Assembly (NCBI RefSeq): GCF_901709675.1
Contig: NC_051105.1
Coordinates: forward strand, 8,860,104-8,924,103
DNA from: Syngnathus acus
Taxonomy: Eukaryota; Chordata; Actinopteri; Syngnathiformes; Syngnathidae
Direction of reading: 5' to 3'
DNA length: 64,000 nucleotides
The first letter of the stretch is position 1. Every line of letters begins with the position of its first letter. A program made the translations under genes and the position numbers. The notes under the pieces were generated by a model that saw only the letters and a program-made list of their open reading frames with translations, was not told the origin of the DNA and searched no databases. Of this stretch, positions 48,452 through 60,500 are shown piece after piece.

Positions 48452-48464
48452 GGAGAGAAAAAGG
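48452..48464 (-). promoter_or_regulatory. tpt1: 5' TOP-like pyrimidine tract of tpt1
   Basis: On the minus strand CCTTTTTCTCTCC occurs about 60-75 nt upstream of the tpt1 ATG. Mammalian TPT1 mRNA starts with a C followed by a pyrimidine run (5' TOP), which puts its translation under mTOR control. The transcription start here is inferred from this tract. Confidence 0.55.
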
Positions 48465-48640
48465 CCTAACGGACCACAATGTGGACTATTTACATCCTGT
48501 TGACGTCATCGAAGGGGTGGCCTCTACAAGGCCTCGAACCTTGCTGCCACCCTCATGAGGTGGCCTTGGTCGGTACTACACTCAGTCGATAACTGGATTG
48601 TTTGACTTCAAAAATAAGGAAATGAATTACTCAAAGCATT

Positions 48641-48646
48641 TTTATT
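48641..48646 (-). terminator. ranbp2: ranbp2 polyadenylation signal
   Basis: TTTATT on the plus strand (AATAAA on the minus strand) about 395 nt after the ranbp2 stop. The presumed tpt1 start lies only about 160-180 bp further on the same strand. Confidence 0.6.
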
Positions 48647-49039
48647 TAACGGCACGGCAAACTGATTTTCCTGAAGCTTCCCCCCATCATGGTATATGCG
48701 GGCAACAATGAATACTGGGAAAGAGACAACACAAACAGGAAGTCTACATGAAACAAGTAGAAAGCAATGGTGCTTTCAAATAACATTTCTTTAAATTAAC
48801 ATTTTTAAGATTGGTCAAAAAGGGCCGTGTATGCGTGTAAAGAGTACCAATACATTCAAATTGAGCACATGCAAGACAAAAAAAAGTTAATGTACAATTC
48901 TATAGACAACAAATGTATGACATTTTCACACCGGACAGTGATATAGATAATGCGCCCCTTAAAAAATATCTGTGGCTCTTGACCAGTAGTGTTGTGGTCA
49001 GTGTGTAATTCTTTAATAAGACTGGACTGTCCATAAAGT

Positions 49040-49691
49040 CTAAATCTGACCACAGTCAGCAATAAGGAACTTCTTGGTGGGGACGCCTCCCTTTGTGCCG
49101 AGCTCCCCCATGTGTTGCACTATGTCCATGCCTTGCCGAACCCAGCCAAAAGCCACATGCTTGAAGTCCAGGTGCTCTGCCTTTTTCAGCGTGATAAAGA
49201 ACTGGGAGTTGTTGGTATCGCGACCACGGTTGGCCATGGACAAGATGCCCGGACCCGTGTGGCGGACGTCGAAGTTCTCATCCTCGAACTTGGTGCCGTA
49301 GATTGATTTCCCGCCTGTGCCGTCGCTGTTAGTGATGTCGCCACCCTATGGAAGCCACAAGGAATAACAGTCAATGGCAATACCGCCACTTTATTAAAGG
49401 GATCCAACTCCAGCATAGTGACTATTTTATTATTTTTACAATATAGTCTTACCTCTTTCACATTGCCAACAACATCTGAGAAACTAAGTTGATATAACTT
49501 TTCCTCACCTGACACATGAAGCCTGGTATGACCCTGTGGAAGATGGAGCCCTTCAGACCAAAGCCTTTCTCGCCCGTACAGAGCGCCCTGAAGTTTTCCG
49601 CCGTCTTGGGAACAAGGTGAGAGAAGAGCTCGACGATGATGGTGCCGAGAGGTTGGCCGTCCGCCTCTAAGTTGAGGAACACCTGTGGGTT
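49040..49691 (-). other. ranbp2: RanBP2 C-terminal cyclophilin domain
   Basis: Encoded by the last two exons. Core motifs are [42 protein letters not shown] and [12 protein letters not shown], with C-terminus IADCGQI. The catalytic Arg (FHRVIP) and the Phe-Met-Gln wall (GFMCQ) are present. The tryptophan of cyclophilin A at the drug-binding site is replaced by His ([10 protein letters not shown]), as in human RanBP2. Human RanBP2 reads DFVCQ where this reads GFMCQ, so the pocket is closer to cyclophilin A. Weak isomerase activity is likely, by analogy. Confidence 0.93.
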
Positions 49692-52600
49692 CGAGTCTCT
49701 GGAGTGCTCCTGAATTCTGGACATGGGTGCGGTGGTGCACGAAGCGTCGGTTTGGCTGATGTGGCTTTGACATTCGCAGAAGGTCTTCTTGAAGGACGCA
49801 GCAATCTCCGGAGTTTTGAACTTGACCGCGAGCTGTTCTACTGCACCCTCTGCGCTGTCTGGAAATCCCCCAAAAAAAGAAAAAAAAAAAGCATTTAAAA
49901 GCACCCCATTCCATCACACGTCATAGCTGTACGGCTGCCGTTGTGTACCAGAGTAGTCCGTGGCGGTCCAGATGAGAGCGTTGGCCGAGGTGTTCATGGG
50001 CTTCAGCTCCATCGCCTGGGAGATATTGTGGTTGGCGCAAACCCGGAACACCTGCTCCCTCCTCATGAGGATCCGGTAGAAACGCTTGGCCGGGTGGAAG
50101 AGGATCTTGATGTCGCCGACGCCGCGCTCCTTCCACTGGCTGAGGTCCCGGTCCCATCGGAAGAGCTTGGCGCGCTCCTTGAAGAGGATCTCTTCGTCCT
50201 CCTCTCCAGACTTGGTTTCCACCTGAGAGGATGGAGTGAAGACAGCGACGGGACCAGACATTAAACAGTCAAGATTTCAAACTTGTTTGCATGTCCACGT
50301 GTGAGCAAATTACCTCTGGTAAGGAAACGATGGGCTCAAAGTGTATGTCAACATTTTTCGCAGAGTTCTCTTCATCACTTGCGCCCTCATCATTGTCCTT
50401 GTTGGAGGATGCGGGGGCCGAGGAACCAAATACAACCGCGCCTGCGTTTGCCCAAGAGAAGTTGGAATCTACATGCAGACACACAAAAACACCACAACCC
50501 ATTAAAACAACACAACATATATGTCAGTGTAGAGAAAGGAAATAACACAAGCAAAAGAACCTTGTGTTCCAAATGCAAAGCCTTCTGTATTTTTGGCCAG
50601 GTCAGCAAAAGAGAAGCCCTCTACCGCAGTGAAGCCAAAACTAGGTGTGCCTGTAAAGGAAGAAAATTCTCACCAAGAAACTCAATGTAAAACGTCCCTT
50701 TTATGTCGGACACATCATCTAACCCTAGGACAAACCTGCACTTGGAACAGCGGGAGGGAGAGCGAAGGGGGCAGCAGAGGGGGCAGGGGTGGTCTCCGGC
50801 GCCGGCTCAGTCTTAGTTGACAGGTCGATGGGAGAGCTGCTGCTGCTGGGAGCTCGCGGTGGCACGTTTGCCGGCTGCTCTGATGCGTCTTCCTTTGCGC
50901 TGTATTCGCAGCTCGGGGATGCCTCAGATGTCGGGTTCTCATCGGGGCCACCGGTCTCTTTTTTAGCTGTGTTTAACTGGGCATCCTACAGTCATGAACG
51001 GAAGACGTGTCAGAGTGATCGTAAGACTACAGTGTCAATTAGTCCCTAGAAAGGTGCTACAAAACAAAACAAATCCCAAAAAGTAGCATTTATTTTTGTG
51101 GGTGATAGGTTTAGCGTTAAATCCAACTACACAGTAACACTTTGTTTAAACACTTTGACCCGCTTCTTACCAGTTGCTGCTGAGCCTTTTGGACTTCAGT
51201 CTCAAAGTCCTCTGCCTTGTCAGGATCGGGGTCACTGTCAGTGGTGCTCAAGCCACAAAAGAAGGTGGGTGGAAGCTGAAGGCTCTTGGCCTTCTCCTCT
51301 TCCTTGGGTGTTGGCTTCTTCTCCCAAACGACCTGGCAGTCGGGCTCTGAGTGGATCGGATAGAAACTATCAGTAAAATGATGAGGGGGTGAAAAAAGGG
51401 ACTCAAAATTTCCATACCATGAGCAGATACAGTGACTTTTTTTTCAGGAGGATCAGGGTAAAGTTTTCCATTCAAGGATTTCACTGCCGACTCGTAATCC
51501 TCATCTACACAAAAAAGTCAATAGAACAGAATTTATTGTACATGGAATAAGCTCAATCTCATCATTAAGTAAAATAGACGAAATTTTGATGCTCAACTCC
51601 AACTTAAAATGTTTTCTCAGTATTTTGTCAAACATTTTAAAACGGATTCAAATTTAATTTAATTAATTAAGAGTTATCAAAACATCAGTGCTGCTGTCCT
51701 CCTCAATGGTGCTGTTGACAAATGAGGGCTGACCCCGTTTACATTACGTCCGTGTCGGACTCATCTCATGCTTCAGTCGCCATTGTTCAACTCCTACTGT
51801 CCAAAGTGAAAGTGCAGCCTCACCATCAGGTTGATTGTCACTGGTGTAGCCTGGTTCATTCTGGTAACAGAAAAAGGTGGGGGGCAGCAGTAATTTCCTG
51901 GCTAAAGCAGCTTGCTCAGCGGTGGGTTCCCTGACATACACAATCTCCACCTCAGAGTCCTCTTCTGACCCTGCACTGCTGACTCCTGTGACAACAACAA
52001 CAACAAAAAAGAAAAAAAAGAAATCAGTGAGTAACGTGCAGTCAATAAATACGTTTGGACTGCAAATGATGGGTTAGTTTTGCACACAACATATAATGCA
52101 CAGCAAAAATAAACATGCATCCAAATTAATGCCATTTCGAGAATAACAACATACTGAACGCATGCCGGGGTGGTTCAAATCACAGACTTAAAAAAAGTGT
52201 GAAATTCAACACTGCTACACTGGACAATTTAACTACGTGGAACTATGATTAGCATTTGCTGCCACACTAGACTGGGAATTGCATTTCACACTGTTGCCAC
52301 GCTTCCTGCACTAAATTTGGAGTGCGAGTTGTTAAGACAGTCGACACTCAGCTCACCATTTAGGCAGCATTGGCTTATGTAAAATCCTTCCTCTTGGTAC
52401 TACTGATAATTGATCAATATTTGAGACTGCCATTAAATGGTGGCACTGTTTCTGGCCCTGAAACTAATCAAAGATAGATATCATTCAGGTTGAGTCCCAC
52501 AAACAACATTCTAAACAAAGCATGAGCAAATTATTTCTTATCTCAATTTGTCCACAACATTAATCAGAATAGTGTCTTAGTTTATTGGAGCGCATAGAAC

Positions 52601-55600
52601 AATATTGCAAAGAAAATGTTTGACTTGACTTCCATTTCAAATGCAACATTTTCTACACAGACATGCAGATACGTTAGTTTTCCTGTTTTCCACTTCGTGC
52701 ATGTGAGTTATTCCTTTCTACCACCCAGCTGGAAAGTGTTAAGGCACACTGAGGTCATTAGAGTACCTGGACTTTCAAACCGAGCGCTCGAAGTGCTTGT
52801 CCAAAAGGCCGTTGGGTTATCTTTGAAAAGTCTAAAATCCAGTCCTAAAGGATGATGGGTTTTTGGGTTAACAGGAACTAAATGGAAAGGCCATCGCCAT
52901 TGGCCAAAATTGCGAAAGAAACGTTTCTTGTTTTTCTTTGCTAATGGTAGCATTAAATTTTAAGGATATTTACATGATCAAATTTATTTTTTTAGGGGGT
53001 GGCACACTAAATGTTCCCTTTCCGAAAAGAACATTTGAAAAACATTGTGTAAATTGTGCTTACCCGTTTGTGGAATTTTGAAGCCAGGTGGCACAGGCGA
53101 AGAAGCCTTGTTAGGCTGCGGGGAATCTTTCGTTTTCAAACTGGCTTCGCAGTCACCGCTATCGGAGTTCGATTTTGGGCTGCCAAATATCTTCTGAAGA
53201 CTGTCCGAGCCAAACACAAACTTAGGGGGCGACATCACTGACTTGGTGGGGTTGAGAGGACTCTGAGAACCGGAAGTTTTGCTCTCAATGAAGAGTTCGG
53301 TGCGTTCCTTTGTGGTGGCTTCCAAAATAGCAATGGCCGCCTTCCCGCACACAGTTTTCGAGTCGCCGCTGCCCTGAGAAACGATGGATGCCACGGGGGT
53401 CATAAGTTCCACTTTCTCCTGAGCAATCTTGGCTTCATCAAAAACCTGTTTGAAGGTGTTTGCCGTTTCCTGCAATTTGAATCTCACAGCCAGCTGCTCC
53501 ACTTTACCCTCTCCTTCCTCAGCAAAGTCCAGTGCGCTCCACACCCAGGCCTTCTCCGCACCCTTCATGGGTTCTAGCTTCATTGCTGCCGCGATCCATT
53601 GGTTCGCGCAGATCTTAAGTACCTGGTCTCGTCTCATAATCAACCTGACCCATTTGGTGTTATAGTTCTGTAAGATTTTGAGATCTCCAATACCTCTCTC
53701 CTTCCACTGACTCGCTTCTTTATCATAACGATAAAGTTTGGCTCTATGACTGAAGACGACCTGTTCATCTTCTTCACCCGTGGAAATCTCAACCAGGTCA
53801 GGCAGGGGAACGACCGGGTCAAAGTACAGACCGTCTCTCTCCTCATCTTGCGTAACATCTTGCTCTTCATCTGTGCCCACCGAGGAATGGCTCTGGTTGA
53901 ATTTAGCGGGAGACTTGGAGGGACTTATGCCAGGTTGGAAGCTGAAGCTGAAACCACCCATGGACTCCCCAAAGCGGAATAAGTTCTTTCTTAGTGGGCT
54001 GCTGGCAAGTGGAGAGGCATAGACAGATGAATCGGCCGTGTCATCCAAGGCCTCTTCTCTCAGGTCATAGTTGTCCCACTCTAAGGTAGGGCCGGTGCTT
54101 TCACTGTGAGGCTTGAATAAAAGACTCGACACCGATTTGACATTAGACGATGCAAGCTTGTTGTCATCGGGGTTGATCTTTGTTTTGTCGTCTGTCAAAA
54201 ATGATTTCAGGTCTTTCAAACCAGACTTCATTTCCTCGGCTTTCTGAATCAGGTGTGCAGTCCTGCCCGAGTCGACCAGTTTGTGAGGGGTTTGCAGGGG
54301 GATGTCCAAGAGGAGTCGTTGACATTCCTCAAACTTGGCCTTGAATTCCTCCGCGAGTTCTGGGGTTTTAAATTTGGCGGCCAACTGTTCCGGTTTGGCG
54401 TCGCCGTCCGAGAAATCATTGGCCAGCCACATCCACGCTTTATCCGAGCCCGCCAGCGGCTTGAGATTCATGGTGGTAGTGATCCAGTGGTTGGCGCACA
54501 CCTTCAGAACTTGCTCTCTTCTCATCAAAACCCGAAGTCTGCCATTGGATTTGTTTTTCAAAAATTTCAAGATTCCCACCCCGCGCTCTTTCCACTGACT
54601 GGTGTTTGTGTCAAACCGGAAGAGTTTGACACGCTGGGAATAAAGAACCTGTTCATCCTCCTCCCCTGTGACAAGGTCAACCTTCTCGGGCATTTGAACC
54701 ACCGGTTCAAACTGGATGTCATCGTTTTCTTCAGTTTTATACATATCGTCTTCCCCTTGCTCATTTGTCTTGGTCGGGGTTGATGAAAACAGTTGTTCGC
54801 CAGCGCCAGAGAAACCTTTGAAATCGAGGTCCTTCTGACCAAACTGGAAGTCTGAAGCAGGTGACTTTGCCAGGTCTGCAAAACTGAAAGTGTTTGTTTT
54901 ACCAGATATTAATGGATTTGTCTCAAACTCTTTCCTGAGCTCTTGAGGGGTAGAATCATTTTCTTTCACTTTATGTTGATCAGCTATATTTCGAAGCAAG
55001 CTGGAGGCCGAACCGGAAGCCACCTGATCGCGTGGGGTAGACGACTTATCGGTTTCATCTTTTGCGGTGCCGGGAATTCCAAATGTAAAGCCACCTGCAA
55101 GCATGGGCATTGAGAAAGAGAATCCAGAAGAACTTGTTGTGCTCGGAGGAGCAGACGGGGAAGCTTCAAACTTGAAAGAAGAGGCAGAGGTCCCTGCTTT
55201 GTTTTGGCCAAACTGAAATGAGCTCGCAGCTCCAAAAGGTGTACTGAAGCCGCTTCCAGTGGGCTGGCCCGCCGGTGTTTTCACTCCAAAGTTGAAGCTG
55301 AAAGCGGAAGCTGACGAAGTAGTACTACTTGTGCTTTTCATTTTGGGATTTGGTGTCAAACAGGCAACACATTTACTGCTAGCGGCTTCATTTGTCAACA
55401 AACAAGAGTCACAATTCCATTGACCGTCTTTCTTGGAAAACATGGCTTGTAACGATGTACCCTTCTGTCGATCGTCTTTTGCGACGTCAGCTCCGAAACC
55501 GGAAAACGGTGATGCCGTTGATTGATTTGCAACCACGGGAGCTTCCACTTTTGGTTCACTGCTGCGCTTGGGATTTGTACAGCTGACACAATTCTCTGCA

Positions 55601-57523
55601 TCGGCTTTATTTATGACATAGCACGCAGAGCACTCCCACTGACCAGGTTTCTTTGCAAATTTGGAGCCAAACCCAGAACTCGCAATGGATTCGGAGTCGC
55701 TACTTGCAGATGCACTTTGCTTTTCTATTGTGTCAGCGGGTTTACGAGAACTTGTTCGCTTGGGATTTGTACAGCTGACACAATTCTCTGCATCGACTTT
55801 ATTCATGACATAGCACGCAGAGCACTCCCACTGACCTGGTTTCTTTGCAAATTTGGAGCCAAACCCAGAACTCGCAATGGATTCTGAGTTGCTACTTGCA
55901 GACGCACTTTGCTTTTCTATTGTGTCAGCGGGTTTGCTAGAACTTGTGCCAAATGTAAACGATGAAGTTCCAGAAGTATTAAACACAGGAAAGGGGGAAC
56001 CACTACTGCTAGTTTTCTGTTCACTTGTCCCGAACTTTAAAGTGTCACTTGTCCCAAATTTGAAGGTAAGGGGAGTGCCTTTTGATTCATTTTCGGTCCC
56101 CTTGTCTGGTGTCGTGGTGGAATTGGGATTGGGACTTTGGCAAGAAAGGCACCTCGCAGCCTCTGGTTTATTTCTCACATAGCAGTCAGCGCAATTCCAT
56201 TCGCCTGCTTTTAATGCAAACTTAGCTTTGAGAGTTTCCAATGGTTTCGACGTTTTTGCGTCATCTTCTTTCTTCTCTTGTGGTGCCTCTTGTGATTTCA
56301 CCACCAGGCTCTGGGCTTCTTCAAACTTACTCTTAAAGAGCGATGCCTCATCTATTGTTTTGAAGCGGATGGCGAGTTGCTCAGACTTGGGCTTTTCGTC
56401 TGCATAGTCGATGGCATTCCATACCCACGATTTATCAGAACCAGCGTTCGGTTTCAGTTTCATATCAGTGGTAATGTAGTGGTTAGCGCATATCTTCAGG
56501 ACTTGCTCCCGTCTCATTAAGAGTCGAACTTTTGCCGTTGTGATATGTTTCAGGATTTTAACATTGCCAATGCCTCGTTCCTTCCACTCCTTTGTCTCAG
56601 CGTCGAATCTATACAGCTTTGCTCTGTTGCAAAACAATTCCTCCTCATCTTCCTCACCCGTTTTCACATCAACCTTATCAGGAAGTGGTACAATGGGTTC
56701 AAAGTGAGGTCCATCATCATCGTCGTCGTCATCGTCCTCCTCACCATGACTGCTATCATTGTCACTATCGTCTGCGTTTTCATCTTCGGGTGCAGACCTG
56801 GCATTACCGAACATTGGCTGGGCAACATCCCCAAATTTAAATGGCTGCTCCACTTTTCCAAACAGACTCAAAGGGCCTGTGCTTTGCACTGTATTAGCAA
56901 ATGAGAAGCCGGACGCATTCTTATTGCCAAAAGTGAAAATACTCGCTTGGCTTGCTGTCTGCTCTTGAGCAGGAGGCTTCTCTGGCAAAGTATTTGTCTT
57001 ACTGGCGATGTCAGATGTAAGAAGACCAAGCAAACTTTCACTGGGTTTAGCTTTGGATGCTGAGAATGTGAAATCTCCATCGTTGGATTTAAAGTTGGAG
57101 TTGAATTTAAAGGCAGCTGATGGTGTCGATTGGGAAACCGTGTTTGTTCCAAAACTTGGGACCTTGGGTGCTTCAGAAGGTACTTGCTGACCGAAGGAGA
57201 GCTTCCCAAAATCCACAAGTTTCCCCTCATTGTTCTTTGGTGGCTGAGCAGGGATTACAGATGGTTTAGTGAAATAACCAGGCTCGGGTAAAGGAGGGTT
57301 GGTACTTTGGTGAGGTATACTCTGTCCATAATATTCTTCACTATACGGTGACAGGAGATTGGTTGCTGGCGATTCAAATCGAAGAGGGGCGGCGAAGGTC
57401 TGCTCTTGAGGGGGGTAGACGCAAGCAGGGGCCGTTTGCATTGGAGGAGTATGAGTCGGCGGCTGATAGGCATACATATGCTGCTGAGGTGGCATGCGGT
57501 TCATGCCGTACATTGGGCCCTGT

Positions 57524-57571
<48 letters not shown>

Positions 57572-60500
57572 GGTCATTTTCAGCACGATGAGATTTTGCA
57601 TACTAACACAACGCTTAGTTTACCTTTGTGGGGGTTACATTTGTTGTTGTGCGCAGGAGATACTGAGAGTTGTATGCTGGAGACTGATTGTAGTAACCAG
57701 AGGGACCTGTAGTGGAAACTTGACCACCAGAGCACAAACATGAAGAAAGTATCTTCCATCAAATAGCTTCCTACTCTTGTTTGATATCAATAGCAATCTT
57801 ACATAGCATTTCAAAAAATTGTGCGCTCCAAAAAGTACACTGACCTGTCAGGGGGGCCCCATGGTAAGGCTGGACAGGAGTAAAAGACTCTTGCAGCCCT
57901 TCAGCGCCATAACTCTCAGGATACATTTTGTGATGAGGAGAGCTGAAGCTGTTTGATGAAGAGTTGTGTCTCAGGTCATGGACCTCATTCTGCAACGAGA
58001 AAAGCCTCGTGGCTCAATTGGACGCATCGCAGGCGCTCCTTAGATAACCTCTTTGAATAATGTCTAACAAAACAATTGGTCGGCTCTAGACTAGATATCT
58101 CGGGGTTTGATAGACTGCAAACAGGTGACGTGATATCATCGATAATATTCCTCAGGAGTGAAGTGACAGCAATGCGAGTGCGCACACGCACACAGAAATG
58201 TTCAGTGGAACTGACTTCATTGATCATACAAGTGGGTAGCTACTTTGCAGTCAAACATGAGGTTACACAAAATAATTAGTGTATCACTAATATCTAAACT
58301 ATGACGCAAGAGCAAATGTTTCCTTCACATCATACAGAATAATGTAAAATAAATGGACAAACACTGTGTACATTTTAATTTATAAACATACCTTCAGGGC
58401 TTCAACTTGCTGACACAGCATTTGGAGAAGACTTTTCTGGTCCTCCACCCAATGAGGTGATATTTTTGGAGAAATCTAAAACAGGAATGAAATAGTAGTA
58501 CAACATTTAACCCAAAAAGATGGTTATCAAGTAATAAGCTAGTAAGTAACTGGAGCCTACCAGGTGCCTTTTGGAAGGAGAACCGATGCTTTTGTTAGGG
58601 GAGGGACTGGAAAACTTCATGTGTGATATGGTGGCACTGGTGTCTGTGGGATAAGCAGGACTTGAATGGGTCAGTCCCATAAAACCACCATTCTTCTCCT
58701 CTTCTTCATTCTCTCCACTCTCGCCAAGTTGCTGGTTCACATCATTTAGAAGGTCGAGAACTTCTTCCATGGACACTGGAAGCTGGAATACGATACGCAA
58801 GCAATGACTTGAAAGCTTTCAGAGCGTATGAACACTCAGACTCACATTAAGAAGAAAAATAATAAGCATTACTTTTTCAACCTCATCCGCGTTGGCATTG
58901 TAGATCTTTAAGAGGTAAATCCGGAATTTCTTCAGAAAAGTGATGCACCTGTCCTGTGTCTCCTCAACTCCATTGCTGGCCTCCTCTGACAGTCGCTGGT
59001 AGATCTTTCCAACAAAACATGGTTAGTAATTAATTGAAAGCTGTATTAATGTTCACACATACAAATGACGTGATGGATTTGTAACAGACTACGGTGATTT
59101 TTAATATATCATTGAGTCAAAAGAAGTGACAGAACATTTCAGCATCATGAGAGCTAACAAATCAGATAACAAAAATGCAATTTTATTAGAACCATAACAT
59201 GACATAGCTGACGGTAGGTTTATCAAATGACTATACCTGAAAGGAAATGTTCCTAAAACTAAATCTATGCAATAATTAGTCAGACAAGCAATGAGTAAAA
59301 TCAGTCAACCAACCTGCGCCAAATGCCAGATAGATGACATGTTATTGATGGACTCCAATGTTGAAATGGCTTCCTCTGTCTTGCCCTCAATGTCAAGAAG
59401 AGATGCATGTGCGACTTTGGCTTCCTCTTCAAGCCCCTTCACCGAGGACACCTGGGCAGGAATAAAGTTGGGTGGATTTAATTATGGTCTGCTGGCAAAC
59501 CAAATGCAATGTTTTATCACAAGGGGTAGACAGTCATTGGGTTTCAATTGGGAGTACTAACCCGAATATCTTTGGATGGAAAGTGTATGTAGAGGGGGTC
59601 GAGAGGTTCTGGTATGCTTCGTCTGTTTTTGATCTTGTCCAACAGTGGAAGGACAACCTTCCAGTAATGGACACTGCGGCTGATGTACTCCTTCTGGTCA
59701 TAGTAGGAGTTAACGCCATCACCCTTTCATTTACAAAATGTGCAGATGAGCCTGTCGCTGCAGCTTGATTGATCAGCTCTTTTTCCAAACCCATACAAAT
59801 GTCAATCTACAAAAAAAAATCTACTTACTGTCTGGCTAAGACACTGAGCCCAGTAGATAGCCAATGCTGGATGCAGCCCGTGTTTCTCTCCGGCTCTCAA
59901 TGTATTCAGTCCATGTTGTACGATCATTCGCAATTTGGCTGACATTCCAGGACTTAAAAAAAAAGAAAGAAAACAAAGCAAAACCACAAAAAACATGAAT
60001 TCTTCAAAAAACGAATAGGGTTTTTTTTGCACTGATTTCACAGTTGGCGAAAGCTGTTACACTCACAGGGCTTGTTTGTGAATAAGACTATAGACTGCAT
60101 CCCACCACTCCCTCTGTCTCTCGGTGGTCAAGAGGCGAAGGAGGGGAAGAGGGAGGCAGCGAGGCTCATAGAGCTGCTGTTGCTGCTGGTTTATGCCACT
60201 GCTTATCTTTGCCGTCTCCTGCAGTTGACAATGGCTGCAGAACACCACACCAAGTATAAAGACCTGCAAAGACAAGAAACAGATTTATCCAGTTGGTTTA
60301 TTAAAGAGGTTACCATAATAGAATGGTTGCTTTATAGACTGAATCTGACGCGAGTGCTTTCACCAACCTCTAAATCCAGAAGGCAGATGGACTCTGGTGC
60401 ATTTGAGTCCAATTTAGAACTTTCTAGGTTAAGTCGAGGAAAAAGTTGCTGTAGCCAGGCCCGCAAGGATGGTTTTTGGCCAAGAAGGGACCACTGCAAC

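Noticed and set aside
54253-54783. 176-codon plus-strand open frame opposite ranbp2
   Set aside because: Antisense shadow of RanBD2 in the giant exon; codon pattern follows the minus-strand gene.
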